A stretch of DNA of 64,000 nucleotides, taken from Pedobacter punctiformis (GTDB taxonomy: Bacteria > Bacteroidota > Bacteroidia > Sphingobacteriales > Sphingobacteriaceae). This document shows positions 9,101 to 18,133 of the stretch, piece after piece. A program made the translations under genes and the position numbers. The stretch's first letter is position 1. Every line of letters starts with the position of its first letter. The stretch lies in assembly GCF_027213715.1 (NCBI RefSeq), contig NZ_JAPWGM010000004.1:124001-188000 (forward strand), given 5' to 3'. Below the pieces are notes generated by a model, which made no database searches, had not been told where the DNA came from, and worked only from the letters and a program-made list of their open reading frames with translations.

Positions 9101-9276
9101 CAAAATCAAAGCTTGGCTTTAGAAAAGCATACGTATACGTAACCGGAAGTAATTTATTTACAATCACCAATTTTTCAGGTACAGATCCGGAGTTAATCAA
9201 CTACAATGGTACTTATGATGGAACAAGTTTGCCTATAGCCAGAACCTTTACAGTAGGGTTTAAAGTTGATTTATAA
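6187..9276 (+). CDS. SusC/RagA family TonB-linked outer membrane transporter (first copy)
   Basis: 1029 residues with signal peptide (about 1-24, ending VVQAKT). A plug domain is recognisable at about 105-230 (LSLQQMLKGNIAGLYVQ, VVYINGIPL, IASIEVIKDP, GAIWITT), followed by a long β-barrel ending TFTVGFKVDL. The usual N-terminal carboxypeptidase-D-like domain (about 80 residues with a GxTDxxGxF motif) is missing; residues 25-100 are an unrelated Lys/Asn-rich linker. The terminal residue is Leu rather than the common Phe. It heads an operon with its SusD partner 24 bases downstream and should form the TonB-powered channel of the complex. Import of a large ligand is inferred from the family. Confidence 0.9.
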   Translation: MVKIIKGIFCALLLSIFGFSVVQAKTLVGKDFKINLYNRVCKGGDLIKVKNQTLAIDTNKKQKTAKDSTLKVAGEKDTLGRNIRLNRLFKGNKDSLSVGISRAIPNLSLQQMLKGNIAGLYVQETTGEPGTEQSMIIQGTSSPIFNKRDIYNVQPVVYINGIPLVQDNPFAYDVQKYDYNRIGPATNLLSSIDIDNIASIEVIKDPVSLAKLGPNAANGAIWITTRAAKSGTREISVNSYFGMVQASNVSTVNGVFENNFRKPFYQKYATADNYANYASYLKDSTNTDYFGKSNWNDSYYKTNPTYSVDLGISGGSDRANFRFFGSGTKSAGNADATSLTRYNASFAINMAPFDWVTVSSFINASRLDRARNRSLRDRFAEVRYLPDLVNPLSPNKDNYQTFLDEYDKVVDDNRNNLVNGSLSLNFKLTPRLNFVTSLLFDYNEGIRDAFFPSTLMEKVNYVSNYFGYNQRFGLNNVLTYKYDLNKDHKFQFGLGQTTQGDTYKYNYARAYNGPNDFIKINVVSGNSNAGYDKNGNIIYLNTLAEKASGFYVFRYTDKMKNGLVSFHASAKYEYKDLLTFAGIIRRDGSSNGQPDSRWITTPAVSAEWNLKNQFLKNNNFFNSLTAGVSWGRSAKIFTDDRFGAGPQYRVEYGWNEEPTIPTFGAAMGVSRPYNTGWVGYGITLPYSDRFNFTLASSLFRGRIDAAVSLYNRDDKNQLLNLPVAAESGYASIYKNGMWINNKGADVLISAQVLTNENKLSWSSTLNFGFNKNTLKALPDNLNSLVIGDNKLTVGHSVGSYWLYSNAGIYNSDAEVPVNPANNKKLAFNGIALKAGDPKWVDYNGDYNVTDADKVMKGDRLPKLTGGWGNTFNYGNFTLNFNFFFALGQKAINQFDASRYDFANRETASDINSIKEITTWQTSDNIKTYPIYNTWSNVVPYRVDQDLFLENASYVKLRSLTFGYDLSKARFLSKSKLGFRKAYVYVTGSNLFTITNFSGTDPELINYNGTYDGTSLPIARTFTVGFKVDL

Positions 9277-9300
9277 AATTAATTGATAGAAAAATATAAT

Positions 9301-10869
9301 ATGATATCATTATTAAATATGGGTGCTAAATTAAATAAGTTTTTAATAGCGCTATTATTAATTATTGTAGTTTCCGGTAACTATTCCTGTAAAAAAGTCA
9401 TAGATATTGAGTCTTCACGTTTATCGGACGAAACAACACAATGGACTAAACTGGAAGATGCGAAAGCCGGATTGATTGGTATTTATGCGTTAATGCGTAC
9501 TGCAATGGTAGCCGATAATACGCACTGGCTGATTGGAGATTTAAGACAGGGCGATTTTGCATCTACAAGCCGTCCCGATTTAAAATCGATTGTAGATGGT
9601 CAGTTAAATGCATCTTATCCACTTTTAACCAGGGTTACCAACTGGAGAAGATTTTACTCTGTGGTTAACGCGGCAAGTTTGTTTATTGAACGTTCAGGTG
9701 AAATTTTACCATTGGATAAACGCTATACAACGGTAAATCATGATGTAGATATTGCACAGGCAAGAGCTTTAAGGGCGTTTGCTTATTTTTATATGACTAG
9801 AATCTGGGGCGATGTTCCTTTATTAACCTCTTCTCACGATGGTGATTTTGAACAACACGCACGAACCAGCCAGGCTAAGGTTTTAGCATTTGCAACTTCC
9901 GAATTACTTTTGGCAGCTAAAGTTTTACCATTTCGTTATGGCGGTACAGATGCTCAGCTTCCGGGGCTTTATTATGGTGCTCCATGGCCTACCTGGAATG
10001 GTGTTTTATTTACCAAACTGGCAGCTTATGCAATTCTGGCACACATTTCTGCATGGCAAAGCAACTACTTTGATACAGAGGTTTATACTAAATTCATCGT
10101 TGATAATTACACCAAATTAAATGGTGACGGAAGTTTTGGTATTCGCTATATTGATATGGATGCCTTAACCGAAAATAATAATGGTTACAGTCCATTTGCA
10201 TTTAAAAGAGCTACGCAGGTTGTTGGTTTTGGTTTCGAATATGGTAATGGCGAGGCAACAGCCAACGGTCACCTGGAGCAATTAACCTTGGCCAGTCCGT
10301 TAATATCAAAGGCTACACCTGAAATTTATGTACCAAAAGACACTATCCGTAAAGTATTTACCGATCCTGGTGACCTTCGCTTTAGCATAGACCCACTTAC
10401 AAAGTTATACCGTACTAACTATTTCCTTAACTACAGTACTGAAAAACCAATGTTCAGTAAAATTAAGGTTGTTGCAGATGCCAGAACCAGTGGAGACTTT
10501 GCCTTATTTACTTCTGCCGTTTTATTTACCCGTTTAGAGGAATTAACCTTATTAAGAGCAGAGGCTTTGGCTGTGTTGGGACAGAGAAACGAGGCTATTG
10601 ATAATTTAAACCGTGCGACAAACCTTAGAGGAATTATTCCTTATGGCTCAACATCATCAAAAGACCTGATTGATGCCATTTTTGAGGAAAGACGCAGAGA
10701 GTTAATGGGAGAGGGCTGGAGATGGTTTGATCAGGTTAGGTATAACAAGATTAAGCGTAATAATGCTGCATTTAACACATTGATAGACAGAAATGGAATT
10801 TATTGGCCGGTATCTAAAGATGTAATTAATGCCAATCCAAGTGTTACACAAAATGGCTACTGGAACTAA
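9301..10869 (+). CDS. RagB/SusD family surface lipoprotein (first copy)
   Basis: SusD-like ligand-capturing lid protein, partner of the SusC just upstream. The lipoprotein signal ends in a lipobox (GNYSC) followed by KK. SusD hallmarks are the TPR-like helical N-terminal part with RALRAFAYFYMTRIWGDVPL and the C-terminal EERRRELMGEGWRWFDQVRY signature. I choose the ATG at 9301 (MISLLNMGAKLNK); an upstream TTG at 9283 and an ATG at 9319 are also in frame. The protein should be anchored in the outer leaflet and hold the ligand for the SusC barrel. Substrate is not evident from sequence. Confidence 0.9.
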   Translation: MISLLNMGAKLNKFLIALLLIIVVSGNYSCKKVIDIESSRLSDETTQWTKLEDAKAGLIGIYALMRTAMVADNTHWLIGDLRQGDFASTSRPDLKSIVDGQLNASYPLLTRVTNWRRFYSVVNAASLFIERSGEILPLDKRYTTVNHDVDIAQARALRAFAYFYMTRIWGDVPLLTSSHDGDFEQHARTSQAKVLAFATSELLLAAKVLPFRYGGTDAQLPGLYYGAPWPTWNGVLFTKLAAYAILAHISAWQSNYFDTEVYTKFIVDNYTKLNGDGSFGIRYIDMDALTENNNGYSPFAFKRATQVVGFGFEYGNGEATANGHLEQLTLASPLISKATPEIYVPKDTIRKVFTDPGDLRFSIDPLTKLYRTNYFLNYSTEKPMFSKIKVVADARTSGDFALFTSAVLFTRLEELTLLRAEALAVLGQRNEAIDNLNRATNLRGIIPYGSTSSKDLIDAIFEERRRELMGEGWRWFDQVRYNKIKRNNAAFNTLIDRNGIYWPVSKDVINANPSVTQNGYWN

Positions 10870-10906
10870 GTTTATAATGAATAATCAATTGATAATAGAA
10901 ATACAG

Positions 10907-11584
10907 ATGAAAAATAAAATAAATAAGCTTTTGTTTTCGCCTCTTGTAATGCTGTTTGTTTTTTGTTTGGGCATAACAGCCTGCAAAAAAGATTCGGCCT
11001 ACCATGATTATGAAAATACCATTAAAGAATTTGACGGTACAGCCTTAAAATACCTTCAGGATCAAAAAAATACTTACGATTCGATGTTATTTGTTTTAGA
11101 CAGAGTACCTGATTTAAAAGATTCTTTAGCAAATGATAAGCTTACCCTGTTTGCGGTAACTAATCAAAGTTTTCAGGTGGCGATAAAAAACTTAAACATT
11201 GAGCGTAAAGCACAAAATAAAACACCGATGTATTTAAAAGACGCTAATGTAGCACAGCTGGATACATTGCTTAGCCGGTATATGGTTAAAGGGATTCGCA
11301 GCACTGAAGATTATAAACCTTTTACGGATGGTGTAACCTTAAAAAGTATGAAATACAATTACCAAATGCATGTTCAATACAAAAAACTGGATGCGTCAGG
11401 TTTTGTTGAAGGCGGCCCGCAATCAATTATTTATAGCGATCCCAAGAATTCTATTTTTCAAAAATACTGGGAAAACGCAACGACTAATGCAGTAAATATT
11501 AAAACAAAAAATGCCATAATCAATGTTCTGGCACCTAGTCACGATTTTGGCTTTAATGAATTTGTAAAAAGAATTAATCAATAA
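10907..11584 (+). CDS. Fasciclin (FAS1) domain lipoprotein (first copy)
   Basis: About 225 residues from the ATG at 10907 (MKNKINKLLF); longer in-frame starts overlap the SusD gene and would put a hydrophilic leader before the signal peptide. Lipobox GITAC followed by KKD. The body has FAS1 features: TALKYLQ, a region around LTLFAVTNQSFQVAI (the FAPTDxAF-like H1 box), and the closing NAIINVLAPSHDFGF. FAS1 domains mediate adhesion and protein-protein contacts in many organisms. Its place directly after SusCD suggests an accessory surface-complex subunit. A second FAS1 lipoprotein follows the second SusCD pair in the same operon. Confidence 0.75.
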   Translation: MKNKINKLLFSPLVMLFVFCLGITACKKDSAYHDYENTIKEFDGTALKYLQDQKNTYDSMLFVLDRVPDLKDSLANDKLTLFAVTNQSFQVAIKNLNIERKAQNKTPMYLKDANVAQLDTLLSRYMVKGIRSTEDYKPFTDGVTLKSMKYNYQMHVQYKKLDASGFVEGGPQSIIYSDPKNSIFQKYWENATTNAVNIKTKNAIINVLAPSHDFGFNEFVKRINQ

Positions 11585-11595
11585 GGTTTAATAAA

Positions 11596-12624
11596 ATGGA
11601 TAATAAAAGATATTTATCATTATTTGGTGTATTGCTTTTTGGTTTTGCCTTCGCAATTACAGCCTGTAAAAAGAATTTGCCTGATGCCCGCCTTTCTTTG
11701 GGCTCCGATTCTCAGTTCACAACAACCGTTTATAAACCTGTATTGGGTAGAAATACTTTATTCTCGAATAATTTTAATGCAGCGAGTTCAAGCTTACCAC
11801 TTAGCTTTAAAATTATTAATATGCGCAGGTTTAACGGTGATCCTGCTCCCGAGCTGACCGAAAACTTCCCGGTTACTGTATGGAAGCAATCGTATTTGGG
11901 TGACGAAAAATCACTGGCAGAGATTGAAGCGAAGCGTACTACTGAAAACCACCCTCTTTTTGAAATAAGAGAACACTCAGGTCAGTTTTTAATGTGGGCA
12001 AAAGCAAAATCTGATTTTGTCAGGGCACAACCTGATTCGGGATATGTTTTCGATGTGGAAATGACCAACTCAGGTGGAAGAAGGTATTTCAAAAACTTTA
12101 AGCTTCAACCTTATAAAGAGCGTCCTTACGAGCTTTCGGCAGCTGATCCTATTACCGGACAAATTAGTTCTGGTTACATTTTTCCAGGCATTTTCAACAA
12201 CATACGGGGTGAGCGTACCAACAGGTATTTATCTCCTGTGGAAGTACAGGTTTTAACCAGAAAAGTAAATGATACAGGAAATTCTTTAACCTTTAAGTTT
12301 GTGGATAGTCTTTACAATCCGATTGATCCGAACAAATTTGCGGCTACGCAATGGCCAACAGTTGTACATGGCTTTGATATGGTTAAAACTAATGAGGCGG
12401 TTAGCTATAAAGTGGCCTATCCTGTTCCTTTAGCAGCTTACCCAACAATATATACTGATGGTAGCGGACAAGCGGCCAGAGCTGTATTTAGATATGACAG
12501 ACAAGGCTTTGGAAATGTAAAGGAATCGGCACAGCTGGGCCTCTATTTTCAGCTGTTCGAGAAAGGGGATTGGGAAATTACCTTCTGGTTTAGAACGGAG
12601 CGCCCCAAATTCACAAATGACTAA
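11596..12624 (+). CDS. Surface lipoprotein of unknown function (DUF5007-like)
   Basis: 342 residues with lipoprotein signal (lipobox AITAC, then KKN). The rest is β-rich and contains no catalytic motif I can identify. From size, N-terminal pattern (KKNLPDARLSLGSDSQF) and its place between FAS1 and SusC genes it resembles the DUF5007 family of Bacteroidota SusCD loci, but that name is from memory and is unconfirmed. It begins 12 bases after the FAS1 stop, so co-transcription is near certain. A ligand-binding or scaffold role on the cell surface is inference from context. Confidence 0.6.
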   Translation: MDNKRYLSLFGVLLFGFAFAITACKKNLPDARLSLGSDSQFTTTVYKPVLGRNTLFSNNFNAASSSLPLSFKIINMRRFNGDPAPELTENFPVTVWKQSYLGDEKSLAEIEAKRTTENHPLFEIREHSGQFLMWAKAKSDFVRAQPDSGYVFDVEMTNSGGRRYFKNFKLQPYKERPYELSAADPITGQISSGYIFPGIFNNIRGERTNRYLSPVEVQVLTRKVNDTGNSLTFKFVDSLYNPIDPNKFAATQWPTVVHGFDMVKTNEAVSYKVAYPVPLAAYPTIYTDGSGQAARAVFRYDRQGFGNVKESAQLGLYFQLFEKGDWEITFWFRTERPKFTND

Positions 12625-12661
12625 TTAATACATCTGTTTTAAGAAAATATAAGTATCTGAT

Positions 12662-15600
12662 ATGAGGTATCTTTACATAATAAGTTTTTTGTTCCTGCTG
12701 TTTTGTACAAACGAAAAATTAATGGCTCAACAAAAGAAAATAATAGTTAAAGGAACTGTTATTGATAAAGGAGACAAAAATGATGGAACACTGCCAAGCG
12801 TGAGTATTCTTTCAGGCGATCCTTTAAAACCCATTGGTATGACTGATGGCAATGGAAATTTCTCTGTAAGCGTAGATGAGAATGCAACATTGGTTTTTAA
12901 ATACATTGGCTACGTAACCCACAAAGTTGAGGTTAAGGGCAGAACAAAAATAACTATTTCCCTAAACCCTGATAATAACCAGTTAAAAGAGGTTTCAATT
13001 GCCGGATATGTATCCAAAACAAAAGAAACTTCGGTAGGATCAAGTATAATTATTTCGGGTAAAGAGTTGCAGGATGTTCCGGTTGCAAATATTACAGATT
13101 TACTTCAGGGTAAAGTTGCCGGTTTAAATATTCAGCAAAATACTGGTTCGCCGGGTATCAGGGGATCTATAGCCATCCGTGGACTTTCTAACCTGACCAT
13201 TTCCGGCTCTGGTAACGAAGCCTTTTTAACGCCAACAACGCCACTCTTTGTTGTGGATGGTATTCCGGTTGATGATAATTCAAGTTATCAATACGGTTTC
13301 CAGCAGGCTGGTCCCGGAATTAGCCCGATATCCTTAATTCCTCAGGAAGATATTGCGAATATGGAGGTTTTGAAAGATGCGTCAGCAACTTCGCTGTACG
13401 GTTCGAGAGGAGCTTACGGAGTAATTTTAATTACCACGAAAAGAGGAAATTCAAAAATTCCGGTAATCCGTTACAGCGGTAAGTTTTTCGTTAGTGCGGT
13501 GCCGAAACTTCGTTCAGTAATTGGTGGAAAGGGTGAAAGACTTCTTCGTATTGATCAAATTATGACCAGCGATTCCAGCTATTATCACGCTTTAGGTTTA
13601 GTAAACGGTACAGAATTTTTGTCAGATAGTTTAAATGCCTACTACAACAATTCAACCGACTGGCAATCTTATTTTTACAAAACGACCTATAATCAAACCC
13701 ATAACTTAGATATATCGGGTGGTGATCAGACATTTAACTATAAAGCTAATTTAGGATACTTTGATCAAAGCGGTATTCAGCAAAATACAGGTTTTAACCG
13801 CTACAACCTGAATATGAATATGCAGTACCAGCCCAATTCAAAATTTAAATTATACGCCGGAATAAACAATTCATTAGGCAAGCAGCAAAAGGGTAGTGGG
13901 AATGGTTTAATTAATAATGGTGTTGCTGAGGGCGGGGCATCATCGTCACTGCTTCCGGCTCCATCTCAGTTTACTTCTGTAAATTCGGTTTTAAGTGCCA
14001 TTCAAACTGATAACGATAATAAAACGGTTAATGTAAACAGTACGGTAGAATTGCAGTATGAGTTTGTTAAGGGATTAAGATTGACCTCAAATTTTAACTA
14101 TACTTATAATACAGCAACTGAAGATAATTTTTTACCAGCTGCTATTAATAATAATGTGCCCTCACTGTTTACTTACAACAGTGTGAAAAATACGGTGTAT
14201 AACAGGAATTTACTGGCATATGTATACAGCATTAAAGATAAAAGCGGTGAGGATGCTCATAATTTCAACGCCTACGTTTTTACGGAAATTAACAGTGCCA
14301 ACTATAAAGCTGATGCAATAAAAAGTAATAAGGGGGTAAATGACCACATCCGCGGCCCTATTATTGGAGTTGATAACTATGTTACTTCGCTCGGAGGTAC
14401 ATTAAATGATTTTTATCAGTCTAGATCTGTTGCCCTTGCCGGTAACTTCTCTTACAACTATAAACAAAAATATGTACTGGATCTTTCTTACCGTTTTGAT
14501 GGAAATTCGACCAACGGGCCAGATGCAGGTTATACTAAAAGTCCATCAGTTGGGGTAAGGTGGAACTTCAATAAAGAAGAGTTTTTATCAAAACTTAACT
14601 GGCTTGAATATGGATCGTTAAGGTTAAGTTACGGTAGTAATATTGTGCCAAACGGAACCATTTATGATGTTTATGGTAAATATGTCTCTGGTAATCTTTA
14701 TAACGGTAAGCCCACAGTAAATCTTGATACTGCCCGCTTACCCAACACAAATTTACAACCTACAAAAAATACAACTTTAAATGCGGGTTTTGATTTGGCC
14801 TTATTTAACAACAGAATCAGTTTAACTTTTGATACTTACTATAAACAAGTAGATAATATTTTCCGCACAAAAGACCTTTCTAATACAAACTCTTTTAAAA
14901 GCGTTACAACAAATGAAGCAAGTATGGTTAACTATGGTTACGAAGCCAATGTAACCGCCAGACCATTGCCGAGCAGCAGTAAAGTAAACTGGACAATATC
15001 TGCAAATATCGCCATTAACCACGATGTGTTAACGCATTTACCCGATGGTGTACGGCAATTTATCTATGTGGATGCAACAACAGGACAATCCATTTTATAC
15101 AGGGTTGGATTAAACTCGCTTTCGAACTTTATTTATAATACTAAAGGTGTTTACTCTACTATTGGCGATGTTCCGGTTGATCCTTTAACAGGTTTGAGGT
15201 ATAGAATTGGTGGAAATGGTGTTTTAAACTACTTTCAGGCAGGAGATCCGCGATTTACCGATTTAAACGGCGATTACGTTTTGGATAACCAGGATTTAGT
15301 GGTGGCAGGTAACTCACAGCCACAAATTACCGGTGGTATTTCAACTTTTATCCAATACAAAAGCTTTTCATTTAGTGCCCAAGGTTCTTTTACCTTGAAA
15401 AGAGATATTTTGAATAATGCCTTAGCTTCTCAATTCCAAATCTTTAATAATCCTACTGCTATTGATAAAAATGGAAACAGGATTTTACCTCAGGGATTGG
15501 TGCCTTTAAGTTTATATAACTATTGGCTGGCTTCAGGTGATAATGCTACCTATCCAAACCCTTATGATTTTACAAGAAGTAAAATTGTAGATCCATTCCG

Positions 15601-15859
15601 TTTTGCCCAAACATTGTTTCAGGAAGATGGATCTTACTTTAAATTAAATCAGGTTACATTAAGTTATTTAATCAACCAGAAATTTACAAAACGATATGGT
15701 GTTAACCGCTTAAATGTATCTCTTACTGCAAGTAATGTATTTATGATTTCAAACTACTCAGGACCAAGTGCAGAAAATGTGAGTGCACTGGGGCGGGACA
15801 GCTCAGGTGGTTATCCAAATCCAAGAACATACACCTTTGGACTTAACGTAGAATTTTAA
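12662..15859 (+). CDS. SusC/RagA family TonB-linked outer membrane transporter (second copy)
   Basis: 1065 residues: signal peptide (about 1-22, ending LMAQ), a complete carboxypeptidase-D-like domain at about 27-105 (KGTVIDKG, GMTDGNGNFSVSV, FKYIGYVTHKVEV), a plug at about 115-265 (GKVAGLNIQQNTGSPG, IRGLSNL, PLFVVDGIPV, MEVLKDASATSLYGSRGAYGVILITTK), then the barrel ending in Phe (TFGLNVEF). No N-terminal STN/secretin domain is present, so FecI/FecR-type signalling through it is unlikely. It is a canonical SusC, in contrast to the first copy. Partner SusD follows after 17 bases. Confidence 0.93.
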   Translation: MRYLYIISFLFLLFCTNEKLMAQQKKIIVKGTVIDKGDKNDGTLPSVSILSGDPLKPIGMTDGNGNFSVSVDENATLVFKYIGYVTHKVEVKGRTKITISLNPDNNQLKEVSIAGYVSKTKETSVGSSIIISGKELQDVPVANITDLLQGKVAGLNIQQNTGSPGIRGSIAIRGLSNLTISGSGNEAFLTPTTPLFVVDGIPVDDNSSYQYGFQQAGPGISPISLIPQEDIANMEVLKDASATSLYGSRGAYGVILITTKRGNSKIPVIRYSGKFFVSAVPKLRSVIGGKGERLLRIDQIMTSDSSYYHALGLVNGTEFLSDSLNAYYNNSTDWQSYFYKTTYNQTHNLDISGGDQTFNYKANLGYFDQSGIQQNTGFNRYNLNMNMQYQPNSKFKLYAGINNSLGKQQKGSGNGLINNGVAEGGASSSLLPAPSQFTSVNSVLSAIQTDNDNKTVNVNSTVELQYEFVKGLRLTSNFNYTYNTATEDNFLPAAINNNVPSLFTYNSVKNTVYNRNLLAYVYSIKDKSGEDAHNFNAYVFTEINSANYKADAIKSNKGVNDHIRGPIIGVDNYVTSLGGTLNDFYQSRSVALAGNFSYNYKQKYVLDLSYRFDGNSTNGPDAGYTKSPSVGVRWNFNKEEFLSKLNWLEYGSLRLSYGSNIVPNGTIYDVYGKYVSGNLYNGKPTVNLDTARLPNTNLQPTKNTTLNAGFDLALFNNRISLTFDTYYKQVDNIFRTKDLSNTNSFKSVTTNEASMVNYGYEANVTARPLPSSSKVNWTISANIAINHDVLTHLPDGVRQFIYVDATTGQSILYRVGLNSLSNFIYNTKGVYSTIGDVPVDPLTGLRYRIGGNGVLNYFQAGDPRFTDLNGDYVLDNQDLVVAGNSQPQITGGISTFIQYKSFSFSAQGSFTLKRDILNNALASQFQIFNNPTAIDKNGNRILPQGLVPLSLYNYWLASGDNATYPNPYDFTRSKIVDPFRFAQTLFQEDGSYFKLNQVTLSYLINQKFTKRYGVNRLNVSLTASNVFMISNYSGPSAENVSALGRDSSGGYPNPRTYTFGLNVEF

Positions 15860-15876
15860 TTTTCAGAACTATAATT

Positions 15877-17370
15877 ATGAAACAATTTAAATATATCTTT
15901 CTTATTGTTGGTTTGTCAATATCAACCATAAGCTGTAAAAAATTTCTAAACATAGTACCAACTGATAATTTATCTGGAAATAACTTTTGGCAAACCAGAA
16001 AGGATGTTGAAGGCTTTACCAATGGTTTATATAGAATTTTAAGAACAAAAACAGCACAAAGTGGAGGTTTCTTCCCTGTAGCTGATATACGTTGTACGCC
16101 TTTAAACTCTGTAACAGGTAATCTTTTTATTTCTCAGTTGAGCACCAATAACTTAAGGGGTTTAGTAGCTAGTAACCAACAATGGACAAGCGGTTATAAT
16201 TTTCAAAATATGACCTACTGGGTTAGCTTTTACGATATTATACAAGGGGCCAATATTTTATATGCCCAGGTAGATAAAGTTCCCGATCCTTCATTATCCG
16301 AAACAGATAAGAAACGTTATAAGGCCGAGGCCGTTTTTATGCGTAACCTGGCTTACTTTTTTATTGTGCGTTTATATGGTGATGTGCCTTATTATACCAA
16401 TGCATACAATGAAGAACCCTTACCAAGAACACCGATGCTTACGGTATTAAATAACTGTATTGCAGATATGAATGCAGTTAAAGCAGATTTGCCATGGACT
16501 TATTCAGATCCTTCTTTAGTAGGTGTAAGAGCCATGCGTGGTGGTGCAATTGCACTTTTAATGCACATGAATATGTGGGCTGCCGGCTTTGACGAAGTCA
16601 ATAAAACAAAGTATTATACTGAAGTTAAAAATTTAGGCGCCGAAATAACCAGTACGAACGATTATAGTTTATTGCCATTAACTGAAGACAGCAACAAACA
16701 GTTATTTAAGGGACGCACTAAGGAAAGTTTGTTCGAAATTCTTCAAAATGCAAACTATGGCGAAAAATTTTCTACACAGGCTTCTTTTTGGAATTTAGTG
16801 AGCCATTACCCACTTAAAGGAGCCATTACCAATACAAATAGCCTGGCCTACTACGATAAAAAATTCATGGATCAAATTTACTCAGATGGTTTACCTGATT
16901 TAAGAAAAGATATTTGGTTTGAAAACAGATCAGCTTCAAATGGTACTTTCCAGTTTAAAAAATTTGCCAATGTATATGTGTCTGGTACAGAAGTTTTAAA
17001 TGATGATGATATTATTGTTTTCCGTTTGTCGGATGCATTATTATTAACAGCTGAAGCAGAAGCGGAACTGGGAGAAGAGGCAGAGGCAAAAAGATATGTT
17101 AATATGGTTAGACAAAGAGCTAAAGCAACTGATATTACTTCAAGCGGTAATGATTTGAAGGATGATATTTATTTTGAAAGAGTAAGAGAACTTATGGGAG
17201 AAGGTCATTATTACTATGATCTTGTAAGAACTAAGAAAATTTTGGATTCTAAATATTGCTATCGTGTAATGACAGTGAGTGATTATAACGCGAGAGCCTG
17301 GACCTGGCCTATTGATCCGTCAGCATTGCTGAATAACCCTAACATGACTTTAAACAATTTCTGGAGATAA
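15877..17370 (+). CDS. RagB/SusD family surface lipoprotein (second copy)
   Basis: 497 residues with lipoprotein signal (lipobox TISC, then KK). SusD signatures include the ‘LNIVPTD’ start, KAEAVFMRNLAYFFIVRLYGDVPYYT in the helical core, LLLTAEAEAELG, and the C-terminal ERVRELMGEGHYYYDLVRTKK. It should cap the second SusC. Its sequence is clearly different from the first SusD, so the two pairs probably bind different parts of a ligand or different ligands; that is inference. Tight spacing on both sides supports one operon. Confidence 0.92.
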   Translation: MKQFKYIFLIVGLSISTISCKKFLNIVPTDNLSGNNFWQTRKDVEGFTNGLYRILRTKTAQSGGFFPVADIRCTPLNSVTGNLFISQLSTNNLRGLVASNQQWTSGYNFQNMTYWVSFYDIIQGANILYAQVDKVPDPSLSETDKKRYKAEAVFMRNLAYFFIVRLYGDVPYYTNAYNEEPLPRTPMLTVLNNCIADMNAVKADLPWTYSDPSLVGVRAMRGGAIALLMHMNMWAAGFDEVNKTKYYTEVKNLGAEITSTNDYSLLPLTEDSNKQLFKGRTKESLFEILQNANYGEKFSTQASFWNLVSHYPLKGAITNTNSLAYYDKKFMDQIYSDGLPDLRKDIWFENRSASNGTFQFKKFANVYVSGTEVLNDDDIIVFRLSDALLLTAEAEAELGEEAEAKRYVNMVRQRAKATDITSSGNDLKDDIYFERVRELMGEGHYYYDLVRTKKILDSKYCYRVMTVSDYNARAWTWPIDPSALLNNPNMTLNNFWR

Positions 17371-17387
17371 CCTGATTAACTAAAAAG

Positions 17388-18116
17388 ATGAAAATTATGT
17401 TTAAAATATTTATAAAAACCGCAGTTATGGTATTACTTGCTGCGGTGTTATTTGCATCATGTAAAAAGAACGATTACTATTACGATACGGGTGTACATGC
17501 AGCTGAATATAATGGTACCATTCTAAGTTATCTGAAATCAAAACCTGTTTATTTTGATACCCTTACAAAGGTGATTAATATAGCCGGTATGAACGATGTT
17601 TTTGAAAAAGAGAATGTTACCTTTTTTGCGCCAACAAGTTCAACCATCTATAAATCTCTTAACAGGTTAAATACTTACCTTAAATTAAATGGCAGGGATA
17701 CCGTTTCACAGCTTACGCAAATTAAGCCTTCTGTTTGGAAAGAAACATTGTCCATGTATGTTTTTAAAGGCACCAGCCGCTTAAAAGACTATCCGCAAAT
17801 AGATACCTTATCTTTATTGGCTTTCCCAGGTCAGGGTTATACTTCGTATCAGGGCAGAACAATGAATATTGGAGTTTTATACCGTGATGCCGGAGGTGTT
17901 AAATATGCAGGTTACAGACAGTTAATCCTGTCTTTTATTCCTGATTATGCCAACCCGCGGGTCGGTTTGGTAAATGTACCAATTGCCTCATCAGATATTG
18001 CTCCAACAAACGGTATCGTACACGTTTTGGTTCAAAACAAGCATAATTTTGGCTTTAATACCGATCGGTTTATCAATACTGCAGTATCAAGCGGAATATT
18101 ACCACCAACACCATAA
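17388..18116 (+). CDS. Fasciclin (FAS1) domain lipoprotein (second copy)
   Basis: 242 residues with lipoprotein signal (lipobox FASC, then KKND). FAS1-like features parallel the first copy: YNGTILSYLKSKPVYFDTL, the H1-like box ENVTFFAPTSSTIYKSL, and the closing NGIVHVLVQNKHNFGFN, which mirrors NVLAPSHDFGFN in the first. The two therefore share layout and probably ancestry while being quite divergent. An in-frame ATG at 17397 is an alternative start. It sits 17 bases after SusD and 17 before the next gene. An adhesive or scaffold role at the surface is inferred. Confidence 0.75.
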   Translation: MKIMFKIFIKTAVMVLLAAVLFASCKKNDYYYDTGVHAAEYNGTILSYLKSKPVYFDTLTKVINIAGMNDVFEKENVTFFAPTSSTIYKSLNRLNTYLKLNGRDTVSQLTQIKPSVWKETLSMYVFKGTSRLKDYPQIDTLSLLAFPGQGYTSYQGRTMNIGVLYRDAGGVKYAGYRQLILSFIPDYANPRVGLVNVPIASSDIAPTNGIVHVLVQNKHNFGFNTDRFINTAVSSGILPPTP

Positions 18117-18133
18117 TTTTTAAAATAAAGAAG